Assembly: GCA_002897715.1 (NCBI GenBank)
Contig: BDUA01000048.1
Span: forward strand, 1-44,289
Direction of reading: 5' to 3'
DNA length: 44,289 bases
From: a bacterium BMS3Abin01
GTDB taxonomy: Bacteria; Actinomycetota; Thermoleophilia; BMS3ABIN01
Position 1 is the stretch's first letter. Every line of letters begins with the position of its first letter. Positions 7,408 through 14,800 of this stretch are shown piece by piece. A program made the position numbers and the translations under genes. The notes under the pieces are model-generated. The model saw nothing but the letters and a program-made list of their open reading frames with translations, searched no databases and was not told the DNA's origin.

Positions 7408-9207
7408 ATGATTACACAGTATATGTCCAGATACATGAATAACATGCGCCGCATCTTCCTGGTTATGATCTCCTTCGGGTTGACCATGGGCCTGGTGTTT
7501 CCCGTCATCGTCGATCCCTTTGTCACCTGGAATCCCGGCATGAAGGTTTTCTTCAGAATCGCCTGCCTGGGAGCGGGTTTCGCCGTTGGCGCCTTCTGTT
7601 ATTACCTGGTCAAGGTGACGCTGTTTCATAGCAACATGCTGCTGGAAAAGCGCAAGAGCGAACTGGAGAGAGCCAAGGACAGGTTCGGCGCCCTGGCCAG
7701 CGCGGCGATCGCCGACCGCGACTGGGACGTCAGCTTCCATGATGCTCATATTCCCACCTGCTGGCAGGTCAAGGATTGCGACAAGGAGGATTGTCCCTGT
7801 CACGGCAAGGAGAGTATGCGCTGTTGGCTGGTTACCGGCACTTATTGCGGCGGCGAGATTCAGGGCCGTTTCGCCCAGAAGGTCGACAGATGTTCCCAAT
7901 GTGAAGTCTACCAGCAGGCGGTGAAATGCGATCCTATCAACGAGATCGGCGAGAATTTCAATAGCCTCATGTGGGTTGTCAGGGAACGTGAGAACGAACT
8001 TTCCGAGGCCAGGGCTATCCTGCAGGAGCAATATACGGAGCTGGAGGGGCTGCACAAGATCGCCAAGGAGGCGGCGGTAACCGACATGCTCACGGGCTTG
8101 AAGAACCATGGCCACTTCCAGGGACGCCTGGAGGAGGAGGTTGAAAGGGCTGAGCGGTACAGCAGACCCCTGGCGCTGGTGATGATAGACCTGGACTTCT
8201 TCAAGTCCATCAATGACAAATTCGGTCACCAGAAGGGTGACGCCGTGCTGGCGGGCCTGGGCGGCTTTCTCAGGCGGGAACTGCGTACAGTGGATTATGC
8301 CGCCCGTTACGGTGGCGAGGAGTTCGTTATCATCATGCCTGAGACCGATGGACCCGGGGCCCGGCGGGTTGCCGAGAGGCTCAGGGAGAATATCAAGTGT
8401 ATCGGCGATGAAGCGGGGCTTTCACAGGCCTATGTAGCAGCCAGTTTCGGTGTAGCCGATTTCCCGGCCTGTGCCGCCGATGCCAGCAGCCTTATCGCCG
8501 CCGCCGATTCGGCTCTGCTGTTCTCCAAGAGCAAGGGACGTAACCGTGTTTCCTATTTCCGTGATCTTTCCGAGACCGAGCTTAAGGAAGGCGATATCGA
8601 AAGCCTGAACAGCAGGCTGGAACACGCCAGCCTCAAGACCATCTGCTCGCTGGCCGAGGCGGTGGACGTTCGCGATCAGTACAACGGTGACGATTCCCGG
8701 GACCTGGCGCGGGTGGCAGCCGCCATGGCTGAACGCCTGGAAATGGGTGAACGGCAGGCGGACGCGCTGGCTCTGGCGACGGTGTTGCACGATATCGGCA
8801 AGATCGGCGTCCCCGACGCCATTCTTAACAAGCGTGACAAGCTCAACTCCGAAGAGATAGACATGATCCGGCAGCACCCGGAGATAGGGCGGCGTATCAT
8901 GCAGGAGGCCGAGCAGATCCAGGACCTGGTGGCGGCCATCCTCTATCACCACGAGCGCTGGGACGGCCAGGGCTATCCGGAGCAGCTCAAAGGTGAGAAG
9001 ATCCCCCTGATGGCGAGGATAGTCGGTATCTTTGACGCCTATCGGGCCATGAGTTCCAACCGGCCCTACCGGAAAGCGATGGACAACGCGCAGATCGTCG
9101 ACGAACTGCGCCGGGGCGCCGGCACCCAGTTCGATCCGGTTCTGGTGGAACTGTTTATCGACATTATCCAGGAAGACGAGCGGAAACAGCTGTCGCAGAC
9201 CGGCTAG
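7408..9207 (+). CDS. Membrane GGDEF + HD-GYP c-di-GMP protein with Cys-rich CW domain (copy 2)
   Basis: 599 residues, a clear tandem paralogue of the preceding gene 35 nt upstream, with the same order: two membrane segments (about 14-36 and 47-72), CW-type domain (Cys118, 124, 129, 131, 139, 147, 162, 165), coiled coil, GGDEF, HD-GYP. This copy keeps a complete cyclase: D261-L-D263, YGGEEF (GGEEF 302-306), and an intact inhibitory RxxD site (RTVD, 293-296) exactly five residues before GGEEF. HD-GYP has HDIGKIG (461-467) and HHERWDGQGYP (514-524), again with Asp (DDS, 428-430) where the early conserved His is expected. It is presumably cotranscribed with copy 1. Copy 2 looks feedback-inhibitable, copy 1 not. 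Confidence 0.93.
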   Translation: MITQYMSRYMNNMRRIFLVMISFGLTMGLVFPVIVDPFVTWNPGMKVFFRIACLGAGFAVGAFCYYLVKVTLFHSNMLLEKRKSELERAKDRFGALASAAIADRDWDVSFHDAHIPTCWQVKDCDKEDCPCHGKESMRCWLVTGTYCGGEIQGRFAQKVDRCSQCEVYQQAVKCDPINEIGENFNSLMWVVRERENELSEARAILQEQYTELEGLHKIAKEAAVTDMLTGLKNHGHFQGRLEEEVERAERYSRPLALVMIDLDFFKSINDKFGHQKGDAVLAGLGGFLRRELRTVDYAARYGGEEFVIIMPETDGPGARRVAERLRENIKCIGDEAGLSQAYVAASFGVADFPACAADASSLIAAADSALLFSKSKGRNRVSYFRDLSETELKEGDIESLNSRLEHASLKTICSLAEAVDVRDQYNGDDSRDLARVAAAMAERLEMGERQADALALATVLHDIGKIGVPDAILNKRDKLNSEEIDMIRQHPEIGRRIMQEAEQIQDLVAAILYHHERWDGQGYPEQLKGEKIPLMARIVGIFDAYRAMSSNRPYRKAMDNAQIVDELRRGAGTQFDPVLVELFIDIIQEDERKQLSQTG

Positions 9208-9232
9208 GAGGTTGCGATCAGGTCTGCCTTAG

Positions 9233-9261
9233 TTGAAATCCCGCCGTTTGTTCAATATGAT
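9233..9261 (+). promoter_or_regulatory. Sigma-70-type promoter of the leu operon
   Basis: TTGAAA (9233-9238), a 17-nt spacer and TATGAT (9256-9261) each match the vegetative consensus at 5 of 6 positions. Transcription should begin near 9268, only 2-3 nt before the leader-peptide ATG at 9271 and about 197 nt before leuA. Confidence 0.72.
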
Positions 9262-9270
9262 ATTTAACTA

Positions 9271-9399
9271 ATGGCAACAGGTTCCACATATTCCAGCGTG
9301 GTATCCGTTCCCCCCCGTCCCGCGGGAGGGCCTAACCTGTGTGCCGCGGATTCCCTCTTTGCTCAGCTTCTCCTCCCCCTTTCGGGGGATATTGCCTAA
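9271..9399 (+). CDS. Leucine-rich leader peptide upstream of leuA (putative attenuator)
   Basis: A 42-codon frame from ATG 9271 to TAA 9397-9399, too short for most gene finders. Six codons are leucine, four of them packed near the end (CTT CTC CTC CCC CTT, residues 33-37: Leu-Leu-Leu-Pro-Leu), with one further Leu (CTC) at 29 and one (CTG) at 23. The predicted transcription start is only 2-3 nt before the ATG and there is no Shine-Dalgarno, so it would be translated as a leaderless message, common in actinobacteria. The stop is followed at once by alternative hairpins. Leader peptides rich in Leu codons ahead of leuA are established attenuation devices. The assignment here rests on sequence alone. 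Confidence 0.66.
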   Translation: MATGSTYSSVVSVPPRPAGGPNLCAADSLFAQLLLPLSGDIA

Positions 9400-9434
9400 C
9401 TGTTTGCCCGTGCGGCAAACTCGTCAGTTCTTTT
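9374..9434 (+). promoter_or_regulatory. Alternative hairpins and terminator-like element of the leu leader
   Basis: Hairpin A (TCCCCC 9374-9379 with GGGGGA 9384-9389, loop TTTC) overlaps the clustered Leu codons. Hairpin B (GTTTGCC 9402-9408 with GGCAAAC 9414-9420, loop CGTGC) can be extended by AACTG 9398-9402 with CAGTT 9425-9429, leading straight into TTCTTTT (9428-9434), as an intrinsic terminator would. A second TTGCC (9392-9396) can compete for GGCAA (9414-9418), giving mutually exclusive folds. The exact switching logic is not clear from sequence: a ribosome at the leader stop would cover part of hairpin B. Confidence 0.5.
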
Positions 9435-9464
9435 AGCGCAAATCTTGGTTTTATGGGAGAAGTA

Positions 9465-10985
9465 ATGACTTCTGAACGCATAAACATATTCGATACCACC
9501 TTGAGGGATGGTGAACAGTCCCCGGGCATCAACCTCAACCCTTTCGAGAAAGTGGAGATCGGGGAGCAACTGGCGCGGCTGGGCGTAGACGTCATCGAGG
9601 CGGGGTTTCCGGTATCGTCACCGGGGGACTTCGAGGGAGTGGAGAAGATCGCCCGCGAGGTTCACGGAGTGACCGTGTGCGGCCTGGCGCGTGCCATCGA
9701 ACAGGATATCCGCATCGCCTGGGACGCTGTCCGGGAAGCGGAGCATCCACGCATCCATACCTTCATATCCACCAGCGATGTGCATCTGGAGCACCAGCTG
9801 CGCAAGACGCGCGACCAGGTGCTGGAGACGGCGGGAAGGATGGTGGCCCTGGCCGTGAGTCTCTGTGACGATGTCGAGTTCTCGGCCATGGACGCCACTC
9901 GCAGTGACCCGGATTTCCTGGCGGCGGTGCTGTCGGCGGCCATAGCCGAAGGGGCTACCACCATCAACATACCCGATACTGTGGGCTATGCCATGCCGGC
10001 GGAGTTCGGCACTTTCATCCGCGGGCAGTTCGAGAAAACGCCGGCGCTGAAGGATGTAACCGTCAGCGTGCACTGCCACAACGACCTGGGGCTGGCAGTG
10101 GCCAATTCGCTGGCGGCGATCGAGGCCGGCGCCACCCAGGTGGAATGCGCCATCAACGGTCTGGGCGAGCGGGCAGGCAACGCCTCGCTGGAGGAGATCG
10201 TGATGATACTGGAAACGCGGCGCGGCGACCTGGGCAAGACCACCGCCATCAAGACCACGGAGATCGACCGTACCAGCAGGCTGGTGAGCCAGTTGACCGG
10301 CTATGATGTCCAGCCCAACAAGGCCATCGTGGGCAAGAACGCCTTTGCCCATGAATCGGGCATCCATCAGGATGGTGTGCTCAAGGAACGCACCACCTAT
10401 GAGATAATGAACGCCACAAGCATAGGCCGCAGTCAGAGCGATATAGTGCTGGGCAAGCATTCCGGCCGGCACGCCCTCAAGGCGGCCATGGAGGAGCTGG
10501 GAATCAGCCTGGACGAGGAAGAACTCAACCAGGCTTTCGCCAACTTCAAGAAGGTGGCTGACAAGAAGAAGCAGATTACAGCAATCGACCTGGAGCACCT
10601 GGTGGGAGAGGAGCTGAGAGAGCAGTCCGATATCTACGAGCTCAGGTCCTACGAGGTTATGTCCAGTTCGGAGTTTATCCCCACCTGTCAGGTGATCATC
10701 GACAAGGAAGGCCGGGAATTGCCGGGCAAGAGCTTCTCCGGCGGCTCCATGGAGTCCATATTCATGGCCATCGACGATGCCGTGGGCACGCAGGGCAAAC
10801 TGAAGGACTACCAGGCGCGCGCCGTGACCGGCGGCAAAGACGCCCTCGGTGAGGTGCGGGTGGTAGTGGAGGTAATGGGCGAGGACTATGCCGGTACGGC
10901 GCTGTCCATCGACGTGGTGGAGGCCAGCGCCAAGGCGTACGTGCGTGCCATCAACAATGCCTACCGGGCAGGGGCGGTGAAATAG
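9465..10985 (+). CDS. leuA: 2-isopropylmalate synthase
   Basis: 506 residues from ATG 9465, chosen because GGGAGA (9455-9460) sits at Shine-Dalgarno distance and the protein then starts MTSERINIFDTTLRDGEQSPG, as in the family. LeuA condenses acetyl-CoA with 2-ketoisovalerate, the first committed step to leucine. Visible are the DTTLRDGEQSPG metal motif, VHCHNDLGLAVANSLAA, NGLGERAGNASLEE, HESGIHQDG, and a C-terminal regulatory LeuA dimerisation domain (from about residue 390) that normally mediates leucine feedback. The frame stays open upstream into the leader hairpins, but that extension is unlike a protein. leuC begins immediately after the TAG, with no gap. Confidence 0.96.
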   Translation: MTSERINIFDTTLRDGEQSPGINLNPFEKVEIGEQLARLGVDVIEAGFPVSSPGDFEGVEKIAREVHGVTVCGLARAIEQDIRIAWDAVREAEHPRIHTFISTSDVHLEHQLRKTRDQVLETAGRMVALAVSLCDDVEFSAMDATRSDPDFLAAVLSAAIAEGATTINIPDTVGYAMPAEFGTFIRGQFEKTPALKDVTVSVHCHNDLGLAVANSLAAIEAGATQVECAINGLGERAGNASLEEIVMILETRRGDLGKTTAIKTTEIDRTSRLVSQLTGYDVQPNKAIVGKNAFAHESGIHQDGVLKERTTYEIMNATSIGRSQSDIVLGKHSGRHALKAAMEELGISLDEEELNQAFANFKKVADKKKQITAIDLEHLVGEELREQSDIYELRSYEVMSSSEFIPTCQVIIDKEGRELPGKSFSGGSMESIFMAIDDAVGTQGKLKDYQARAVTGGKDALGEVRVVVEVMGEDYAGTALSIDVVEASAKAYVRAINNAYRAGAVK

Positions 10986-12257
10986 ATGGCGGAAGCGATG
11001 ACCATAACTGAAAAGATACTGGCGCGGGCCTGCGGGCGCGAGGACGTGAGCGCCGGTGAGTTCGTGAATGCCGGGATCGACCTGGCCCTGGCCAACGATA
11101 TCACGGCGCCGCTGGCGATAAAGGAATTCGAGTCGGCCGGGATAGATAAGGTATGGGACCCGGAGCGTATCGCCCTGGTCTGCGACCATTTCGTCCCTAA
11201 CAAGGATATAAAATCCGCCGAGCAGGCCAAACAGGTGAGGGAGTTCGCCCGCCGGCAGGGCATCGGCCGTTTCTACGACGTGGGGCGCATGGGTATCGAG
11301 CATGTCATCCTGCCGGAGATGGGGCTGGTGGGGCCGGGTGACGTGGTTGTCGGCGCCGACTCCCACACCTGCACCTACGGCGCCCTGGGGGCTTTTGCCA
11401 CCGGCGTCGGCAGCACCGACCTGGCGGCCGGCATGGCCACCGGCGAGGTATGGCTGAGGGTGCCCGAGACCATAAGGTTCAACTATCATAACGTCACTGG
11501 CCGGTACGTGACCGGCAAGGACCTGATTCTGGCTACTATCGGCCGCGTCGGCGTCGACGGCGCCTTATACCAGGCAATGGAGTTCGCCGGTGAGGCGGTA
11601 GCCGCCATGCCCATGTCGGGACGTTTCACTATGTGCAACATGGCCATCGAGGCCGGTGGCAAGAACGGCATCATCGAGCCGGACGAGGTCACCATGGAGT
11701 ACTGCCGTGGCAGGATGCGGCGCGAGCCGCTGCTGTTCTCCAGTGACAACGAGGCGGTTTACGCGCGGGTGGTGGATGTGGACGCTGCGATGGTCAGGCC
11801 CCAGGTGGCCAAGCCGCATCTGCCCGCCAACGCGGTGGACGCGGTGGATCTGAGCGACGTAAGCATCGATCAGGTGGTCATCGGCTCCTGCACCAACGGC
11901 AGGATAGATGACCTGCGTATGGCAGCGGAGGTGTTGAAGGGCCACAAAGTGGCGGAAGGTATAAGGACCATCATCATCCCCGGCAGCCAGAGCGTTTACC
12001 TTCAGGCGGTGAAGGAAGGCCTGGTGGACATCTTCATCGAGGCGGAAGCTGCGGTGAGTACTCCCACCTGCGGTCCCTGTCTGGGCGGCCATATGGGCGT
12101 CCTGGCAGCGGGGGAGCGTTGCCTGGCCACCACCAACCGCAATTTTGTCGGGCGCATGGGGCATCCGGAGAGCGAGGTCTACCTGGCGGGTCCCTATGTG
12201 GCGGCGGCGACCGCGGTGACGGGGCACGTCGCCGTACCCCAGGAGGTGCTGGGATAA
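10986..12257 (+). CDS. leuC: 3-isopropylmalate dehydratase large subunit
   Basis: 423 residues, the shorter archaeal/anaerobe-type LeuC (aconitase superfamily). With LeuD it isomerises 2- to 3-isopropylmalate, and it can act on citramalate-derived acids for isoleucine. [4Fe-4S] ligands are Cys302 (GSCTNG), Cys362 and Cys365 (PTCGPCLGG). GADSHTCTYGALGAFATGVGSTD, typical of the family, lies at about 120-145. The ATG follows the leuA TAG directly, and its own TAA shares one base with the leuD ATG, so translation is tightly coupled along leuA-leuC-leuD. Confidence 0.96.
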   Translation: MAEAMTITEKILARACGREDVSAGEFVNAGIDLALANDITAPLAIKEFESAGIDKVWDPERIALVCDHFVPNKDIKSAEQAKQVREFARRQGIGRFYDVGRMGIEHVILPEMGLVGPGDVVVGADSHTCTYGALGAFATGVGSTDLAAGMATGEVWLRVPETIRFNYHNVTGRYVTGKDLILATIGRVGVDGALYQAMEFAGEAVAAMPMSGRFTMCNMAIEAGGKNGIIEPDEVTMEYCRGRMRREPLLFSSDNEAVYARVVDVDAAMVRPQVAKPHLPANAVDAVDLSDVSIDQVVIGSCTNGRIDDLRMAAEVLKGHKVAEGIRTIIIPGSQSVYLQAVKEGLVDIFIEAEAAVSTPTCGPCLGGHMGVLAAGERCLATTNRNFVGRMGHPESEVYLAGPYVAAATAVTGHVAVPQEVLG

Positions 12258-12751
12258 TGATATTCGAGGGCAAGGCACACAAATACGGGCGTGACGTGGA
12301 TACGGACGTGATCATCCCCGCGCGCTGTCTGGTCACTACCGACCCGGATGAGCTGGCCAGTCACTGCATGGAGGATATGGATGATGAGTTCATCCGGCGT
12401 GTCAAGCAAGGCGACATTATCGTCGCCGGGGAGAACTTCGGCTGCGGTTCGTCGCGGGAGCAGGCGCCGTTGGCCATCAAGGCTACGGGCATCGCCTGCG
12501 TGGTGGCGTCGTCGTTCGCGCGGATCTTCTACCGCAATGCCATCAACATCGGCCTGCCTATACTGGTTTGCGCCGGCGTGGCCGCCGAGGCCGGGACCGG
12601 GGACAGTATCAGGGTGGACCTGGACCGGGGCGAGGTCACCAACCTCACCCGCGACAAGGTCTACCAGGCGGACCCTTTCCCCGGGTTCATGCAGGAGATC
12701 GTAACCGCGGGTGGCCTGATGAGTCACGTGAAGAGAAAGCTGGGACAATAG
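12257..12751 (+). CDS. leuD: 3-isopropylmalate dehydratase small subunit
   Basis: 164 residues, the swivelling domain of the isomerase. It contains [17 protein letters not shown], the [14 protein letters not shown] substrate-binding loop, and [18 protein letters not shown]. Its length matches the short LeuD that partners the short LeuC. ATG 12257 overlaps the leuC stop by one base and is served by AGGAGG at 12241-12246 inside the end of leuC. The frame extends upstream within leuC, but that part does not look like LeuD. Confidence 0.96.
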   Translation: MIFEGKAHKYGRDVDTDVIIPARCLVTTDPDELASHCMEDMDDEFIRRVKQGDIIVAGENFGCGSSREQAPLAIKATGIACVVASSFARIFYRNAINIGLPILVCAGVAAEAGTGDSIRVDLDRGEVTNLTRDKVYQADPFPGFMQEIVTAGGLMSHVKRKLGQ

Positions 12752-12762
12752 ATGGAGGATAC

Positions 12763-13821
12763 ATGCACAATATAGCTGTAATGCCTGGAGACGGTACCGG
12801 CCCCGAGGTTGTACGCGAAGGGCTCAAGGTTCTGGCGGCGGCGGCGGCGGTCTTCGGCTTCCAGTACCAGATCACGGAATATGACTTCGGCGGCGAGCGT
12901 TACCTGAAGACCGGTGAGACCCTTCCCGATGCCGCCATAGAGGAGCTCAGGGGCCACGACGCCATATTCCTGGGAGCTATCGGCCATCCCGATGTCAAAC
13001 CGGGCATCCTGGAGCGAGGCATCCTGCTCAAGGCCAGGTTCGCCCTGGACCAGTACATCAACCTCAGGCCGGTAAAACTGTACCCTGGAGTGAAAACCCC
13101 GGTGAAGGACAAGGGTCCGGAGGATATTGATTTTGTCGTGGTACGGGAGAACACCGAGGGACTGTACGTGGGGGCCGGGGGGTTCCTCAAGCAGGGGACC
13201 GCCGATGAAGTCGCCATCCAGGAAAGTATCAATACCCGCAAGGGCGCGGAGCGCTGCATACGCTATGCCTTCGATTATTGCCGCCGGCGCGACAAGGAAA
13301 AGAACCTGACCCTGTGCGGCAAGACCAATGTGCTCAACTTCGCCCACGATCTGTGGCAGAGGGCTTTCGATGAAGTAGCCGCCGGGTACGATGACATCGA
13401 GACCGGTTACGCTCACGTTGACGCCATCTGTATGTGGTTCATCAAGAATCCGGAGTGGTTCGACGTAATCGTCACCGATAACATGTTCGGCGATATCATC
13501 ACCGACCTGGGGGCGATGATACAGGGGGGTATGGGTATCGCCGCCGGCGGCAACATCAACCCGGAAGGGGTGTCCATGTTCGAGCCCATCGGTGGCTCGG
13601 CGCCCAAGTACACCGGGCAGAACGTGATAAACCCGCTGGCCGCCATCGCCGCGGTGCAGATGATGCTGGAGACCCTGGGCGAGGGTGAAGCCGCCGCCGC
13701 TGTCGATACCGCCATCGCCTACGCCACCTCGGAGAAGCTGGAGAGCATGGCCGTGGGCAAGACCGGATACTCCACCAGCGAGATCGGCGACCTGGTGGCG
13801 GACAGGGTCAGGAGCGAATAG
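12763..13821 (+). CDS. leuB: 3-isopropylmalate dehydrogenase
   Basis: 352 residues from ATG 12763, with GGAGGA at 12754-12759. It oxidatively decarboxylates 3-isopropylmalate with NAD+, and probably 3-methylmalate, since cimA is in the same operon. Motifs: MPGDGTGPEVV nucleotide entry, ARFALDQYINLRPVKLYPG (substrate helix), VVRENTEGLYVG, DNMFGDIITDLGAMIQGGMG (metal Asp residues) and EPIGGSAPKYTG. The substrate helix is not the textbook LLxLRxxLDLxANLRP, fitting the divergent LeuB common in actinobacteria and some anaerobes; tartrate/isocitrate-type relatives share the fold. Operon context makes the LeuB role firm. Confidence 0.94.
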   Translation: MHNIAVMPGDGTGPEVVREGLKVLAAAAAVFGFQYQITEYDFGGERYLKTGETLPDAAIEELRGHDAIFLGAIGHPDVKPGILERGILLKARFALDQYINLRPVKLYPGVKTPVKDKGPEDIDFVVVRENTEGLYVGAGGFLKQGTADEVAIQESINTRKGAERCIRYAFDYCRRRDKEKNLTLCGKTNVLNFAHDLWQRAFDEVAAGYDDIETGYAHVDAICMWFIKNPEWFDVIVTDNMFGDIITDLGAMIQGGMGIAAGGNINPEGVSMFEPIGGSAPKYTGQNVINPLAAIAAVQMMLETLGEGEAAAAVDTAIAYATSEKLESMAVGKTGYSTSEIGDLVADRVRSE

Positions 13822-13872
13822 GATAACAGGAGCGAAAAAGGGCGTAAGCCGGAAGCGTCTGAAAGGAACATG

Positions 13873-14787
13873 ATGGCGATACCTGAGGTCTCAAAGATTT
13901 GGATGAACGGGGAACTGGTGGACTGGCAGGATGCCCAGATCCACGTGCTGACCCATGCGCTGCATTATGGTACCGGGGTGTTCGAGGGCATCCGTGCTTA
14001 TGACACCAGCAAGGGTACCCATGTATTCCGGCTGAAGGACCACATGCGGCGGCTGCACAGGTCGGGCAGACTTTATTTCATGGATATCCCCTACAGTGTC
14101 GACCAGCTGGTCGACGCCACCAAAGAGGTGATCAGGGCCAACGGGCTGGAAAGCTGCTACATTCGCCCCATAGCCTTCCGCGGCTACGGCGAGATGGGCC
14201 TGTACCCGCTGGAGGCGCCTATCGATGTCGTCATCGCCGTCTGGCCCTGGGGGACCTATCTGGGTGACGAGGGCATCAAGCGCGGCATCCGGGCCAAGAT
14301 ATCTTCGTTCCAGCGCATCGGCCCCAACATGCTGCCGCTGGCCGGCAAGGCTACCGGCCAGTACATCAACTCGGTGCTGGCCAAGGTGGAGGCGGTCAAG
14401 GGCGGCTATGAGGAGGCGCTGCTGCTGGATCATAACGGCAAGCTGTCAGAGGGGACCGGCGAGAACCTGTTCGTCGTCAACAAGGGTACCGTGTATACGC
14501 CGCCGCTGGCCTGCGACGTACTGGAGGGCCTGACGCGGGACAGTATCACCGCCATCTGCAGGGATGAGGGCATCCCGGTGGAGGAGAAGATAATGGTCCG
14601 TTCCGAACTGTACAACGCCGACGAGGTATTCCTGACCGGCACCGCCGCCGAGGTGGTTCCCGTGCGCGAGGTGGACGACCGCCCGCTGGGAGAGCCGGGA
14701 CCCATAACCAGGAAGGTGCAGGAGATCTTCTACAGCATCATCAAGGCGGAGAACGATAAATATTCCCATTACCTGGATTGGGTCTAG
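13873..14787 (+). CDS. ilvE: Branched-chain amino acid aminotransferase
   Basis: About 304 residues, fold-type IV PLP enzyme that aminates the keto acids of leucine, isoleucine and valine using glutamate. The N-terminus IWMNGELVDWQDAQIHVLTHALHYG, the PLP lysine in AGKATGQYINS (Lys159), the glutamate in KLSEGTGENLFVV and GTAAEVVPV are all typical. Two adjacent ATGs are possible; AGGA at 13864-13867 favours 13873 over 13870. It lies 51 nt after leuB and 13 nt before cimA. With it the operon carries every step from 2-ketoisovalerate to leucine. Confidence 0.95.
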   Translation: MAIPEVSKIWMNGELVDWQDAQIHVLTHALHYGTGVFEGIRAYDTSKGTHVFRLKDHMRRLHRSGRLYFMDIPYSVDQLVDATKEVIRANGLESCYIRPIAFRGYGEMGLYPLEAPIDVVIAVWPWGTYLGDEGIKRGIRAKISSFQRIGPNMLPLAGKATGQYINSVLAKVEAVKGGYEEALLLDHNGKLSEGTGENLFVVNKGTVYTPPLACDVLEGLTRDSITAICRDEGIPVEEKIMVRSELYNADEVFLTGTAAEVVPVREVDDRPLGEPGPITRKVQEIFYSIIKAENDKYSHYLDWV

Positions 14788-14800
14788 CCCGGAGCTTCCC

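Noticed and set aside
9325-9355. T-box-like TGTGCCGCGG ahead of leuA
   Set aside because: The T-box core (TGGNACCGCG) is not matched at the tRNA-acceptor bulge, and no specifier stem is seen. The Leu-rich leader peptide explains the region better.
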